Made by a program: the position numbers and the translations under genes. 64,000 nt of DNA from SOKP01 sp048887165. Its GTDB lineage: Archaea > Asgardarchaeota > Lokiarchaeia > Sigyniarchaeales > SOKP01. The notes below the pieces were generated by a model. That model saw nothing but the letters and a program-made list of their open reading frames with translations. It ran no database searches and was not told the origin of the DNA. How positions within the stretch are numbered: position 1 is the first letter of the stretch; each line of letters begins with the position of its first letter. This document shows, one piece after another, positions 9,925 through 19,596 of this stretch. The DNA lies in contig JBHLJZ010000010.1 in NCBI GenBank assembly GCA_048887165.1, forward strand, positions 1-64,000, given 5' to 3'.

Positions 9925-10050
9925 GTTTTTGGTAAATTATATTCATTTTTGGGGTGGTCTTCATCTATTGGTGTATAAATTGGATTCCCTTCGGTGGGAA
10001 CCGATAAATCCAGCTGCAGCTGTAATTAAAATATTTTTATTCTTAATCAT
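9925..10050 (-). pseudogene. Decayed NAD-dependent epimerase/dehydratase (SDR) remnant
   Basis: Read leftward from ATG 10050, the DNA encodes MIKNKNILITAAAGFIGSH, the start of an extended-SDR sugar epimerase with the first glycine of GxxGxxG changed to alanine. The frame then stops after 11 more codons. Shifting by one base gives EGNPIYTPIDEDHPKNEYN, which matches the region after the catalytic serine of UDP-sugar 4-epimerases (usually YGxPxxxPIDEDHP). About 100 residues between the two blocks are missing. A 5-bp stem with a TTCGGT loop (9985-10000) sits at the junction and may mark the deletion. This replaces any functional gene between 9925 and 10157. Confidence 0.72.
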
Positions 10051-10157
10051 TACAATAAGATAATAATAGTAAAACAATTTAATAATTATATTAAAATAAG
10101 ATTTTACGATTTAATTAAGGTTTGAAACAGTAAAGAAAATAAGAGTGTTGGAATTTG

Positions 10158-10667
10158 ATGTACAATTTTAAAAAAGCGGGAAAGAATCTTAAAATTTTTG
10201 AATATGCTAAAATAATTAAACCAGAAGTTATTGAGATTGGAGATTTTTCTGAAATTGATGACTTTGTTTTCATTTATGGAGGGAATGGAATAAAAATCGG
10301 AAAATATGTTCATATTTCTCGATTCGTAAGTATTATTGGCGGAGGAGAGTTGTTTTTAGGAGATTATACGGTTTTAGCTGATGGTGCTAGAATTTTAACT
10401 GGTACAGATACGTATCATGGTGGATCTCGAATGTCAACAGTATTACCTTTAGAACAAAGGAATGTAAAAATCTCATTTGTTCGGATCGAAAAGGATGCAT
10501 TTGTAGGAACAAATTCTATCGTTCATCCAGGAGTAACTATCGGTGAAGGGGCAATAATAGGAAGTAATAGTCTTGTGTTAAAAGACGTAGAACCTTGGAC
10601 AATAAATGTAGGAAGTCCTTGTAAAGTTATTGGCAAGAGACCAAAAGTAATTCATGGAGAAATTTGA
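10158..10667 (+). CDS. Left-handed beta-helix acyltransferase (WbbJ/hexapeptide family)
   Basis: The 169-residue protein consists of hexapeptide-repeat turns (IKPEVIEIGDFSEIDDF, IGKYVHISRFVSI, LGDYTVLADGARI) and ends with the O-acetyltransferase signature VHPGVTIGEGAIIGSNSLVL followed by GSPCKVIGKRPK. Enzymes of this family acetylate sugars or amino sugars from acetyl-CoA as trimers. The YHGG histidine near residue 92 is a candidate catalytic base. It could be the N-acetyltransferase of the nonulosonate route or a glycan O-acetylase. The frame opens at TTG 10155, but ATG 10158 is the better start. Confidence 0.83.
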   Translation: MYNFKKAGKNLKIFEYAKIIKPEVIEIGDFSEIDDFVFIYGGNGIKIGKYVHISRFVSIIGGGELFLGDYTVLADGARILTGTDTYHGGSRMSTVLPLEQRNVKISFVRIEKDAFVGTNSIVHPGVTIGEGAIIGSNSLVLKDVEPWTINVGSPCKVIGKRPKVIHGEI

Positions 10668-10756
10668 CTTATTTTAATAATTAGATTCATAAATACAAAT
10701 TTATTATTGTTAATTTACTTTTTTAGTTATAATAAGCATTAAAACGTGTTAATAAT

Positions 10757-12313
10757 ATGGATTCTTATATCTTTTTTAAAAAATTATTTATTAAAGAAGA
10801 GTTTATTGATAGAAAAGAAAAATTTAACGAAGATCCAGTAGATGTAATTATCCCAATGGTTAGTTCTAATATTCTTTTTGAAAAGAATTTATACTCCTTT
10901 TATCGAGAAATTCCAATAAATAGACTATTGATAGGGGACAACGGGATTGAAGATGACACAAAAGATATACTTAAAAATTTTCCAAGAGTAAAAATAATTG
11001 ATCAAAAGAAATATATTTCTTTAGGCTATTGTATTGCTGAATTAATTTCTATGGTTGAAACAGAATGGTTTATCTACTTACATTCAGATGTCCTTTTACC
11101 TGAAAATTGGTATGATATTATGGAGAAATATCAAGGTAAATATGATTGGTTTGAATGTGATCGTAGATATATAACTATGACTGAACATTATATACCACAT
11201 ATGAAAAATAAGGAACGCGCTTATTCAGGAAGCCAGATGGGTCTAAAGAAGGCTTTTGAGAAAATAATTCCGAAGATACAAGATGACTATTTATACCGAA
11301 ATGAAGATATAATATATCAAGAATTGATTCTAAAAGATGGTTTCAAATATGGAAAGGTTTTTGATACTTTTCACTATCATGAGGCGACCAATAAAAAGGG
11401 GGAAAGAGAACCAAGTTTCAAAGATGTTATTGTTGAATATTATCCCAATAGGGATTATGATATTAAAACATATAATATGCAGAGTAGAGGGATCATAAAG
11501 TATCTCTCTCCAAAACCATATCTAATCGAAGAAGTAAATGAACCTCTAAAAATTCTACAAGCTCATGGCGCACTTAACATCAGAGAATTTAGAAAATGGG
11601 TGATTTTAAATAATAGTCAATGGTTAGATTATTTGTTTTTTGAAAAAAAAGAATCTTTTATGCTAAAAGTTCTTAAAAAATTTAGAACCTTATTAATACC
11701 TATAATTGATAAAATTTTTAATACTAAAACTCAAACTTCTATAATTAAAAAAAAAGTTCAAAGTACTAAAGATGATAAAAAAAAAATGCCACAAACTCAA
11801 AGTAATGAGATTCAGAAAAAGATTCTTGATGTGGGATGTGGAACTGATAAAGAACCTGGAGCGATTGGGATTGATATTGCAAATCTGCCAGGTGTTGATA
11901 TAGTTCAAGATTTAAATGTTTTTCCTTGGGGGGAATTAGAAGATGAATCATTTGATGAAATATACATGAAGGATACTATTGAGCATTTGGATGATCCCGT
12001 TGGAGTTATGAGAGAATGCTATAGACTTTTAAAAGATGGTGGAAAATTATATGTGCGTGTAACTTATTGGAATCATAAATATTCATTTTCAGATCCAACT
12101 CATAAACATGCTTTTTCGGAAATTTCCTTTAAATTTTTTGTTGGAGAGTGGAGAGCCTATTATATGGATTTTCAATTTAAAAATCTAAATATTGATTATA
12201 TCTTCGATCCAAATGCTATTAAAAAATTTGGGAAGAATCCTAAAAAGTTAATTGAAAAAGCATATTTTTATTGTAATATCATCCAAGGGATGAATATTAC
12301 ATTAACTAAATAA
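10757..12313 (+). CDS. Fusion of a GT2-like glycosyltransferase and a SAM methyltransferase
   Basis: The 518-residue protein has two domains. Residues about 25-250 are GT-A-like: VDVIIPMVSS, LLIGDNGIEDDTKDIL and the DxD-equivalent YLHSDVLLPENWYD. Residues about 350-500 are a class I methyltransferase with ILDVGCGTDKEPGAIGIDI, IYMKDTIEHLDDPVGVMREC and LLKDGGKLYVRVTYWNH. A basic linker (about 290-350) joins them. One polypeptide could add a sugar and then methylate it, or cap a chain. The neighbours are an acyltransferase upstream and an antisense flippase downstream. Confidence 0.82.
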   Translation: MDSYIFFKKLFIKEEFIDRKEKFNEDPVDVIIPMVSSNILFEKNLYSFYREIPINRLLIGDNGIEDDTKDILKNFPRVKIIDQKKYISLGYCIAELISMVETEWFIYLHSDVLLPENWYDIMEKYQGKYDWFECDRRYITMTEHYIPHMKNKERAYSGSQMGLKKAFEKIIPKIQDDYLYRNEDIIYQELILKDGFKYGKVFDTFHYHEATNKKGEREPSFKDVIVEYYPNRDYDIKTYNMQSRGIIKYLSPKPYLIEEVNEPLKILQAHGALNIREFRKWVILNNSQWLDYLFFEKKESFMLKVLKKFRTLLIPIIDKIFNTKTQTSIIKKKVQSTKDDKKKMPQTQSNEIQKKILDVGCGTDKEPGAIGIDIANLPGVDIVQDLNVFPWGELEDESFDEIYMKDTIEHLDDPVGVMRECYRLLKDGGKLYVRVTYWNHKYSFSDPTHKHAFSEISFKFFVGEWRAYYMDFQFKNLNIDYIFDPNAIKKFGKNPKKLIEKAYFYCNIIQGMNITLTK

Positions 12314-12359
12314 CTGAACTAGTTAATTAGTCTAATTTAATGGAATACTCAAATTTTTT

Positions 12360-14006
12360 TTATCTTAAAAATCGTTTCAAAAACTTTAAAAAACGCTTTA
12401 TAAATCTATTTGATCGTGTATCCTTAGAAAAAAGAAATTCTATACTCTCTAAATCTTTCTTGGTAAAGGTTTTAATAAGAATATTTAATCCTATAAAAAG
12501 TATTAAAAAAATGAGAATAGTCAGGAAATTTAACCGATCTATTAAGATGAAATTTAATAATTGCCAAAATTGATAACTTATATTATTCAAAAAGAGATCT
12601 CCAAGAATTATTGAAAGAAAAAGTGATAAAAAGAATGTTAAATACAAGGAAAAGACTTTTAGAAATTTGACATTGACTTTCATAATTTTTATGCTGGCAA
12701 CTAAAAATACAACTAACCATATCGCTCTATGTATAATATCAAGAAAAAGAAATCCTACAAGCCCAAAATTTATAATTCCAATAAAAAAAACTATTACTTG
12801 AAGAGGAAAAGCTATGATTATTAGAATTATTTGCTGTTTTATTCTGTAAGTAGTTCTTAATAGTATTATATAGAGTGAACCATAAATACTAATAGTATTA
12901 CCAATTAGTATCAGTTTTATTAAAATTGAAAATTGGACATAATCATCTCCAAAAATTAGTCCTAAGAAGAATTCTGAAAACAAAAATAAAATGCCAGATA
13001 TCATTAAAAAAATATAGATTGTATAAATTAAGATATTATTAAAAACTCTGGTTAAACTTTCATACTCTTTTTTATAATCTATACTGGAGAATGAATATAA
13101 TAAAGATCCATTTAATGAATTTAGAAACATTCCTGATGTAGCTGTATAGGTCTTAGAAACACTATTTCCTGTTACCCATTCGGGATTTTCATAAATACCA
13201 ATAGCTTGTGTCTGAGATTGTACAAATATTTCTCCTAATAAACCTTGTATTCTTAAAAATGAGCCATATTTCAACACTTTTTTAAGAAAAATTTTAAAGG
13301 TTAATCTTTCTCCAGATTCCGAAGCTCGTTTTGGAAATTTTAGGATTATTATTAGAATTTCAAAAATTAAAGGAAATAAGGCAGTTAATAAATTAATAAT
13401 TGCCAAATGTTCAATTTGAACTGTCACACCTCCATAAAAAAACCATAATAAAGGAGATAAGTTTGTTATGGTTTTTAATACCAAAGTAACTGTGTAAAAC
13501 TTAAATAAGTTAAAACCGACAAAAATCGTGGCAATAAAAGTTTCAAAACTCAGGATTGGAATTAGTGGAAGTAAGAGATATAACAAATTTGGATGATTTC
13601 CTAGATAAATATTAAAAAAGCTATTAAATACAAAGAATATGAGAAAACCAATAAGAGTAAAAACGAATATTGAAAAAATTCTTAGATAGGCTCCTTTAAA
13701 AATAAAACTTCTTAGCTTGTTAATATTTTTTTTTGCTCTATATCGTGGAACGTAAAAATTCATGGCAAATATTAACCCTGGGGGTATAAAATTTGATAGT
13801 GTTATTAGGATTAATATAATTGAATTTGCTATGATCAAAATCCCCCATTCCTCTTGTGATATGATTCTGGCTATGAAATAAGAAGTAAATACAGATAGAA
13901 TAAAAAGACCATAGGTATTCACGATTGAATAGAATGTATTTCTCGCAATTGTCTTATATTCGGAATCCAGTCTTAGTTTTGGGATATTATTTTCAGGACT
14001 AACCAT
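12360..14006 (-). CDS. Polysaccharide flippase (Wzx/MurJ-like, MOP superfamily)
   Basis: The 548-residue protein has about 12-14 hydrophobic segments and the N-terminal pattern IARNTFYSIVNTYGLFILSVFTSYFIARIISQEEWG, typical of polysaccharide-export flippases. It would move a lipid-linked glycan across the cytoplasmic membrane, linking the cytoplasmic glycosyltransferases to the GT-C-type enzymes outside. It is antisense to both neighbours. The end of the C-terminal tail is very basic (KRFLKFLKRFLR). ATG 14006 is the chosen start. Confidence 0.83.
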   Translation of the reverse strand: MVSPENNIPKLRLDSEYKTIARNTFYSIVNTYGLFILSVFTSYFIARIISQEEWGILIIANSIILILITLSNFIPPGLIFAMNFYVPRYRAKKNINKLRSFIFKGAYLRIFSIFVFTLIGFLIFFVFNSFFNIYLGNHPNLLYLLLPLIPILSFETFIATIFVGFNLFKFYTVTLVLKTITNLSPLLWFFYGGVTVQIEHLAIINLLTALFPLIFEILIIILKFPKRASESGERLTFKIFLKKVLKYGSFLRIQGLLGEIFVQSQTQAIGIYENPEWVTGNSVSKTYTATSGMFLNSLNGSLLYSFSSIDYKKEYESLTRVFNNILIYTIYIFLMISGILFLFSEFFLGLIFGDDYVQFSILIKLILIGNTISIYGSLYIILLRTTYRIKQQIILIIIAFPLQVIVFFIGIINFGLVGFLFLDIIHRAIWLVVFLVASIKIMKVNVKFLKVFSLYLTFFLSLFLSIILGDLFLNNISYQFWQLLNFILIDRLNFLTILIFLILFIGLNILIKTFTKKDLESIEFLFSKDTRSNRFIKRFLKFLKRFLR

Positions 14007-14200
14007 TGAACTTTTATTTAAAAATTTTATTAATTGATAAAACAGAGTTAAAGTAGATAAATTATTTTCAGTTTATAATTTTTAAGTTTTAGGCAAGCTA
14101 TTTATAATTCTTTGAATAAAGCTTATGTAATACCTATATATTTTAATTACGGAATGTTTTAATATCTTATTGATACAAATATTTGAACAGAAACTTGATT

Positions 14201-15382
14201 ATGGTAAGTAGTAAAATCATTCTTTTTACTAGCTCGCACTTTTATCTTGGATTTCCCCAATATAGAGCGTTAATACCCGAATTAAGGGATTATAAAAAGG
14301 TATTAATAAATGTAAATGAAATGGGGACAAAAAAGCTTGATGATGAATTTATAAGAAAAAATAATGTCTCTCATATTTTTGATTCATATCTCGAACTTAA
14401 ACAAATTGAATTTGTTAAATTTTTTACATTTAAATTATCATATTATCCTTTGATTTATTGGAAATATAAAAGAAAATTGATGGCATATTTATATAAAATC
14501 AACCCCGCCGTTATTATAACCACTTCTGATATGGCAACAAGCCATAGGGTAATGTTTACTTGGTGTAAGAGAAATAGAGTTCCATATATCATTTTGCAAC
14601 CCGCGTTCATAGAAGGAATTCCTGAACATTATGGTCTCTTCAAAATATTAAGATACATAGTCATAAATAAAATACTTGGATTGCCTATATATCGGAAGCA
14701 AGAATTATTTGGATACGAATCTCAAAAATCATATTTATTCCTCTGGGGAGAATATTTTATACTAAAAAAAAGAAAAAGGAATCTATTTCTATTGGGTAAC
14801 CCGGCTTTTGACATTCTATTTAGAAAATTTCAGAAGGAGCGTAAAATAAAAAATGCAATTTTAATTTGTACTGAATATCTCGATTACTTTGGGAAGGATA
14901 TATTTGATGAAGTTATGAAAATTTATGTAAAAGCAATTAAATCTAAACCTGAAATTACTTTTTATATTAAAGTACATCCACGAGAGAGGATTGAAAAATA
15001 TAAGATCCTTTTACCTAAAAGTAGATATCCCAATGTAGTTGTAGTAAAAGAAGAGAACCTATATGATTTATTTAATTTATGTGATATTCAGATGTCTGTT
15101 ACTTCTTTTACTTCTTTTGAGGCTGCTGCAGTTGGATTGCCAATCATTATAATAAGACCAATGGATTGTAGAGTTAAATTCCCCAATCATTTTGATGGGA
15201 AAATTGATATTAAAGTAGAGAATATTGAAGAAATTGAAGATGCTATTAATCTTGCTCTTTCAAATGAATATTGGAAGAAGTTTTTAGATAAACGGGAAAT
15301 TTATTTTAAAAAAAGATTATTTTCTACTGATGGTATGAGTGCTAAACGTGTTGCAAATGTAATCAAAGAATTAATTAAATAG
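14201..15382 (+). CDS. GT-B-like glycosyl- or glycerophosphotransferase
   Basis: The protein has an N-terminal Rossmann-like half (KIILFTSSHFYLGFPQYRAL) and a C-terminal half with IKVHPRERIEKYK and SVTSFTSFEAAAVGLPIIII. The HP-E and S-S/T-x-E blocks resemble the nucleotide-binding half of capsule polysaccharide synthases and CDP-glycerol glycerophosphotransferases. The second GT-B-like gene at 26277 has the same block order. The reading frame opens at TTG 14183, but ATG 14201 immediately precedes the first beta strand. It lies upstream of the DegT aminotransferase. The donor is unknown. Confidence 0.68.
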   Translation: MVSSKIILFTSSHFYLGFPQYRALIPELRDYKKVLINVNEMGTKKLDDEFIRKNNVSHIFDSYLELKQIEFVKFFTFKLSYYPLIYWKYKRKLMAYLYKINPAVIITTSDMATSHRVMFTWCKRNRVPYIILQPAFIEGIPEHYGLFKILRYIVINKILGLPIYRKQELFGYESQKSYLFLWGEYFILKKRKRNLFLLGNPAFDILFRKFQKERKIKNAILICTEYLDYFGKDIFDEVMKIYVKAIKSKPEITFYIKVHPRERIEKYKILLPKSRYPNVVVVKEENLYDLFNLCDIQMSVTSFTSFEAAAVGLPIIIIRPMDCRVKFPNHFDGKIDIKVENIEEIEDAINLALSNEYWKKFLDKREIYFKKRLFSTDGMSAKRVANVIKELIK

Positions 15383-15450
15383 TTTAATCTAGAAGTATTA
15401 ATTATTCATAAGATTACATATTAAACATAAATCAAATTTAATTGATAATC

Positions 15451-16587
15451 ATGAAGAAGAAATACCCTTTATTTGATATCTACTGGGATAATGAAGATGT
15501 TCAATGGGTTACTGATGTCATTAAAAGAGGAAGCTATTGGGCAACTGGACCTGAGATTAAAAAGTTTGAGGTTGATTTGGCAGATTTCTTTAAAGTAAAG
15601 TATGTAGCTACGTTTAATTCAGGTACTTCAGCTCTTCACGCTATACTACTGGCTTACAATATAACTCAAGGTGAAGTTATAGTACCTTCTATGTGTTTCA
15701 TCTCAACAGCAAATTGTGTTTTATTAGCAGGAAGTAAACCAATATTCGCTGAAATTGAAGATAAAACATTGGGTTTAGACCCAGAAGATGTTAATAATAA
15801 AATAACTGAGAAAACCAGAGCCATTATCCCTATGCATTATGGAGGAATGACATGCAGACATATTAAAATATTAAAAGAGATTGCAGAGGATAATAATTTA
15901 GTATTGATTGAAGATAATGCAGAATCCCTTGGAGCAGAAATAGAAGGAAAAATGGCAGGGACTATAGGAGATGCTGGTATGTTAAGTTTTTGTCAGAATA
16001 AAATAATAACTACAGGAGAAGGTGGTGCGATCTGTACAAATGATGAAGAAATTTATAAAAAATTGTTATTGATCAGATCTCATGGGAGAGTAGAACACCC
16101 TGGTTCTGATTATTTTTCAAATATAAAAGAAAGTGAATATATTCAAATTGGATATAATTATAGGCTACCAACTATGTCCGCTGCTTTAGGTATAGCACAG
16201 TTAAAAAAAGTGAATGAAATTATAAAACTAAGAAGAAAAATTGGTAAGTATTATGATGAAAAGTTAAGTAAGAATCCGAATCTCGAAATATTTGGGGAGT
16301 TATCGGGATTTAAGAATGTTTATCAATTATATAGTGTTTTATTGAAAGATTTTAATAAAAAGGAAGAATTACAAGATTTTCTTCTAAAAGAGGGTATTTT
16401 TACAAAAGTATATTTTTACCCAATCCATTTAAAATCCTTTTATCGTGAAACTTTTGGATACAAAGAAGGAGATCTCCCTATTACTGAAAAACTCTCGAAG
16501 AGAATTCTAACTTTACCTATTTCATTACGATTTGAGAATGAGGACCAAAATTATATAATAAAAAAAGTTGCTGAATTTTTTAAATAA
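15451..16587 (+). CDS. DegT/DnrJ/EryC1/StrS sugar aminotransferase
   Basis: This PLP enzyme converts a keto-sugar nucleotide to an amino sugar. Visible features are the phosphate-binding NSGTSALHA, IEDNAESLGA (PLP ring aspartate) and the internal-aldimine lysine in SFCQNKIITTGEGG (K184 from ATG 15451), plus the YNYRLPTMSAALG dimer loop. The closest functional types are PglE/LegC enzymes, which aminate UDP-4-keto-6-deoxy-GlcNAc. The dehydratase at 19597 would make that substrate, which fits a legionaminate-type route. TTG 15442 is an alternative start; ATG 15451 is preferred. Confidence 0.92.
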   Translation: MKKKYPLFDIYWDNEDVQWVTDVIKRGSYWATGPEIKKFEVDLADFFKVKYVATFNSGTSALHAILLAYNITQGEVIVPSMCFISTANCVLLAGSKPIFAEIEDKTLGLDPEDVNNKITEKTRAIIPMHYGGMTCRHIKILKEIAEDNNLVLIEDNAESLGAEIEGKMAGTIGDAGMLSFCQNKIITTGEGGAICTNDEEIYKKLLLIRSHGRVEHPGSDYFSNIKESEYIQIGYNYRLPTMSAALGIAQLKKVNEIIKLRRKIGKYYDEKLSKNPNLEIFGELSGFKNVYQLYSVLLKDFNKKEELQDFLLKEGIFTKVYFYPIHLKSFYRETFGYKEGDLPITEKLSKRILTLPISLRFENEDQNYIIKKVAEFFK

Positions 16588-16600
16588 TTTAAAATTTCAA

Positions 16601-17572
16601 TCATGTAAATGGATAGAAATCGAAATGGTTTTCAGAGTTCTCATTTAGATGATTTAACAAGGGTTCATATGTTAATAAATGGAGTTCCATTGAGTTATTA
16701 TAAGGTGTTAATTGGCATTGGTTATTGTTTATGATATCTTCCACAAATTTAGTTGTTAATTGACTAGTATAGAGAACCTTAGACTCATATTCATCCCATC
16801 CCTCTTTTTTGCTCCAATTCACCAAGGTTTTTTGCTCTATTTCATTTATTATACATCTAACATCATCAGAGATTATATCTATAATTACGGGTTGTTCTCC
16901 TGAAGGATAACTATTAAAGATCCCAATGCTTCCGTCATTGAAATATACTTTCACTGTTCCTTCTAATTCAAAGAATCCTGGCACATTGCTTTTAATTAGA
17001 TTAAGATCTAAATGGTTGAAATCAATGGAAAAGCTGTAATTGTTTAAAACATAAGCCATATAATCAATGAAATGAATTAAATTTGACATTAGTTTCCATT
17101 TACTACCAGATACAACAAAGATAATCTGCTTATTTTGAAACCAATTCTTGATTTTTTGATAAAAAGGGAAACTCCTTCTTGTACAATTTACCCAAGCTTG
17201 GGATTTATGTTTATCCAGAAGATTTTTTATGTAATGATAATCTTCTGCTTTATTAAATAAAATTTTTTCGAGAATAAAACTTTTAATATAGGATTTTTCA
17301 TAAAGTTGTTCAATAATCTTTCTTCTATTTGTTGAATAAGTAGCGATTATAGCAATATCCAAACTAGTTGGAATCAATTCATAATTATTATAGTATTTAA
17401 TAGGATGGTTAATTTGTCCAGATGACATAGAATTATACCTTTCTTGGGCTATTTTTAGCGATTCAGAATTGGGATCCACTACTGTTATCTCAATTGGAAC
17501 ATTAACTGATTTTAATGCTTGAAGATGACGACTACCAATATTACCTGCTCCGATAACTGCAACCTTTTTCAT
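16601..17572 (-). CDS. Gfo/Idh/MocA family oxidoreductase
   Basis: The N-terminus KVAVIGAGNIGSRHLQAL is the NAD(P)-binding Rossmann motif, and the rest follows the two-domain Gfo/Idh plan. The usual EKP motif is degenerate here: LEKILFNKAED. It has no clear catalytic EKP lysine-proline pair, so its activity may differ from its relatives. It is antisense between the aminotransferase and the cytidylyltransferase, with its 3' end 13 nt from the aminotransferase. ATG 17572 is preferred over GTG 17581. Confidence 0.8.
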   Translation of the reverse strand: MKKVAVIGAGNIGSRHLQALKSVNVPIEITVVDPNSESLKIAQERYNSMSSGQINHPIKYYNNYELIPTSLDIAIIATYSTNRRKIIEQLYEKSYIKSFILEKILFNKAEDYHYIKNLLDKHKSQAWVNCTRRSFPFYQKIKNWFQNKQIIFVVSGSKWKLMSNLIHFIDYMAYVLNNYSFSIDFNHLDLNLIKSNVPGFFELEGTVKVYFNDGSIGIFNSYPSGEQPVIIDIISDDVRCIINEIEQKTLVNWSKKEGWDEYESKVLYTSQLTTKFVEDIINNNQCQLTPYNNSMELHLLTYEPLLNHLNENSENHFDFYPFT

Positions 17573-17769
17573 TTTTTTCACTTTTTTAAAGCAGCTTCGA
17601 ATAATTTAATAAAAGAATAAGAGTTAATTTACTTTTTGATTCTACAAAACTTAATTAGAAAAATAATTAAAGAATCTTTTACGTTATAAATTAAAACCTA
17701 ATATAAATGATTCACTAAAATAGCAAAACTCATCTGTTGTTTTTCGATGGATAAATTGAGGTAAAAATT

Positions 17770-18558
17770 TTGAAGATTGGGGCTTTTATTACTGTTCGAT
17801 TGGGATCAACAAGATTACATAATAAAGCATTATTGAAAATAAAAGGAAGACCTACAATAATGCATTTGATAGAAAGGATTAAACAAGCGAAAAATATAGA
17901 TGAAATTGTATTATGTACAACTACTAATTCAGAAGATAAAAAACTTATAGCAATAGCGAAGAAACTAAATATTGCTTATTTTACTGGTGATGAAAAAGAT
18001 ATTATAAAAAGGCATTATGACGCAGCAAATTATCACGGAGTAGATTTTGTAATTAACATCGATGGCGACGATTTATTTTGTGATCCTGAGTATATAGATG
18101 ATATAGCTAAAGAAGCAAAAAAAAATTATGGAATTTATGATGTTATAGAAACAAAAGGCTTACCATTTGGAGTAAATTCATTTGGTTATAAAGTAGATTG
18201 TTTAAGGAATGTTTTTGAAAATAAATCGCAAAATAATACTGATACAGGATGGGGAGAATTTTTTAGGGAAAATAAAAATTTAAAGAAGAAAGTAATTCAA
18301 GCTAAAGAAAAGCACATTTTTAAAGATAAGAAATTAGAACCTAGGATGTCTTTAGATTATCAAGAAGATTTAGATTTCTTTATAAAAGTATTTGAAGCGT
18401 TGTATAAAGAAGGAAGGTACTTCAGTTATGATGCGATAATTGAATTCTTAAAAAAAAATCCTAATGTTATCGACATTAATAAGCAAGTCGAAGAAATATA
18501 TTGGGAAAATTACGATAAAAAGAAGGTAATAAAAGATAAAGTGAAAAAAGAGAAATGA
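17770..18558 (+). CDS. SpsF-type cytidylyltransferase
   Basis: The N-terminus FITVRLGSTRLHNKALLKIKG matches the ARxGSxRLPxK signature of the CTP_transf_3 family (SpsF, NeuA, KdsB), and NIDGDDLFCDP supplies the metal-binding aspartates. It would activate an acidic sugar as a CMP derivative. Since NeuB and NeuC are encoded nearby and no other candidate is present, it is the likely CMP-nonulosonate synthetase, though SpsF-like proteins are not proven to do this. The start is TTG 17770 behind the Shine-Dalgarno-like GAGGTA; no in-frame ATG fits. Its last 4 nt overlap the next gene (ATGA), showing translational coupling. Confidence 0.85.
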   Translation: MKIGAFITVRLGSTRLHNKALLKIKGRPTIMHLIERIKQAKNIDEIVLCTTTNSEDKKLIAIAKKLNIAYFTGDEKDIIKRHYDAANYHGVDFVINIDGDDLFCDPEYIDDIAKEAKKNYGIYDVIETKGLPFGVNSFGYKVDCLRNVFENKSQNNTDTGWGEFFRENKNLKKKVIQAKEKHIFKDKKLEPRMSLDYQEDLDFFIKVFEALYKEGRYFSYDAIIEFLKKNPNVIDINKQVEEIYWENYDKKKVIKDKVKKEK

Positions 18559-19559
18559 AAATATTACAAATAGGTCTAGGCTCAATGGGTAAAAGAAGAC
18601 TCAGGAATCTCAAGGCTTTAAATGAAAAAGATATAATAGCTTTTGATTTAAGAGAAGATAGAAGAAAAGAAGTAGAAGAGAAATATGAAATTAAAACATA
18701 TGGCAATTTTGAAAAAGCAATCAAAGAGAAGCCTGAAATATTTATAATATCTGTTCCTCCTGATGTTCACCTCGAATATCAGCTTTATGCTGCAAAAAAC
18801 AATATTCATTTTTTCACTGAAGCAAGTGTAGTCAAACACGGATTGGATGAGGTTATTAGCTTATTAAAACAAAAAGATATAGTTGGAGCAGCTTCATCTA
18901 CCCTTAGATTTCATCCAGCAGTAAGAAAGATTAAAGAGCTAGTCGATAATAAAGCTATCGGGAATTTATGTACATTTACCCACCATTCAGGTCAATATTT
19001 ACCAGATTGGCATCCTTGGGAAGAAATCGAAGATTATTACGTATCAAAAAAAGAGACAGGGGGTGGAAGAGAAATTGTACCCTTTGAATTGAGCTGGCTG
19101 ACGTGGATTTTTGGTGATATTTTAAGCGTTAGTAGTCTTATTAGAAATACTTTAAATATGGGAGAAGATATTGATGATGTATTTCATGTATTGATAACTT
19201 TTAAATCTGGATTGGTCGCCCATCTTTTAGTCGATGTAGTTTCCCGATATGCTTATAGGTTTTTTAAGTTACTTGGTGCTGATGGTGTTATCGAATGGGA
19301 TTGGAATACAAAGCAAATAGGAGTATATAATCCCAAAAATGAAGAATGGACATATTATAAGCAAGAAGAAGGTGCCGCAGAAGAAGGATATAATCCGAAT
19401 ATAATCGAAGAAATGTATATCGATGAAATGAGGCATTTTCTTAACGCTATCCGGAAAAAGGAAAAGTATCATTATACTTTAGAAGACGATTTGAAAATTT
19501 TGAATGTTCTATATAAAATAGAGGAAAGCCACCAAAAACAAAAATTGATTAATTTATAG
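18555..19559 (+). CDS. Gfo/Idh/MocA family oxidoreductase
   Basis: The protein has ILQIGLGSMGKRRLRNLKAL (dinucleotide-binding), ISVPPDVHLEY, and FTEASVVKHG in place of the usual EKPxA, then the substrate-domain block GGGREIVPFELSWLTWIFG. It overlaps the cytidylyltransferase by 4 nt, so the two are co-expressed. A related gene pair (SpsF-like plus Gfo/Idh) is known from bacterial nonulosonate/flagellin glycosylation loci such as the Campylobacter ptm genes. Its substrate is probably a sugar or its nucleotide. Confidence 0.84.
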   Translation: MKILQIGLGSMGKRRLRNLKALNEKDIIAFDLREDRRKEVEEKYEIKTYGNFEKAIKEKPEIFIISVPPDVHLEYQLYAAKNNIHFFTEASVVKHGLDEVISLLKQKDIVGAASSTLRFHPAVRKIKELVDNKAIGNLCTFTHHSGQYLPDWHPWEEIEDYYVSKKETGGGREIVPFELSWLTWIFGDILSVSSLIRNTLNMGEDIDDVFHVLITFKSGLVAHLLVDVVSRYAYRFFKLLGADGVIEWDWNTKQIGVYNPKNEEWTYYKQEEGAAEEGYNPNIIEEMYIDEMRHFLNAIRKKEKYHYTLEDDLKILNVLYKIEESHQKQKLINL

Positions 19560-19596
19560 TATGATTTCTCAACAAATAGAAATAAGGTGAAGAAAT

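Noticed and set aside
9985..10000. Hairpin TTCCC-TTCGGT-GGGAA as an intrinsic terminator
   Set aside because: It lies inside the decayed epimerase remnant and is not followed by a T run; it more likely marks the deletion junction.
12340..12573. Rightward 77-codon frame starting with ATG
   Set aside because: It lies entirely over the C-terminal part of the flippase on the other strand, and its basic composition is the mirror of the flippase coding bias.
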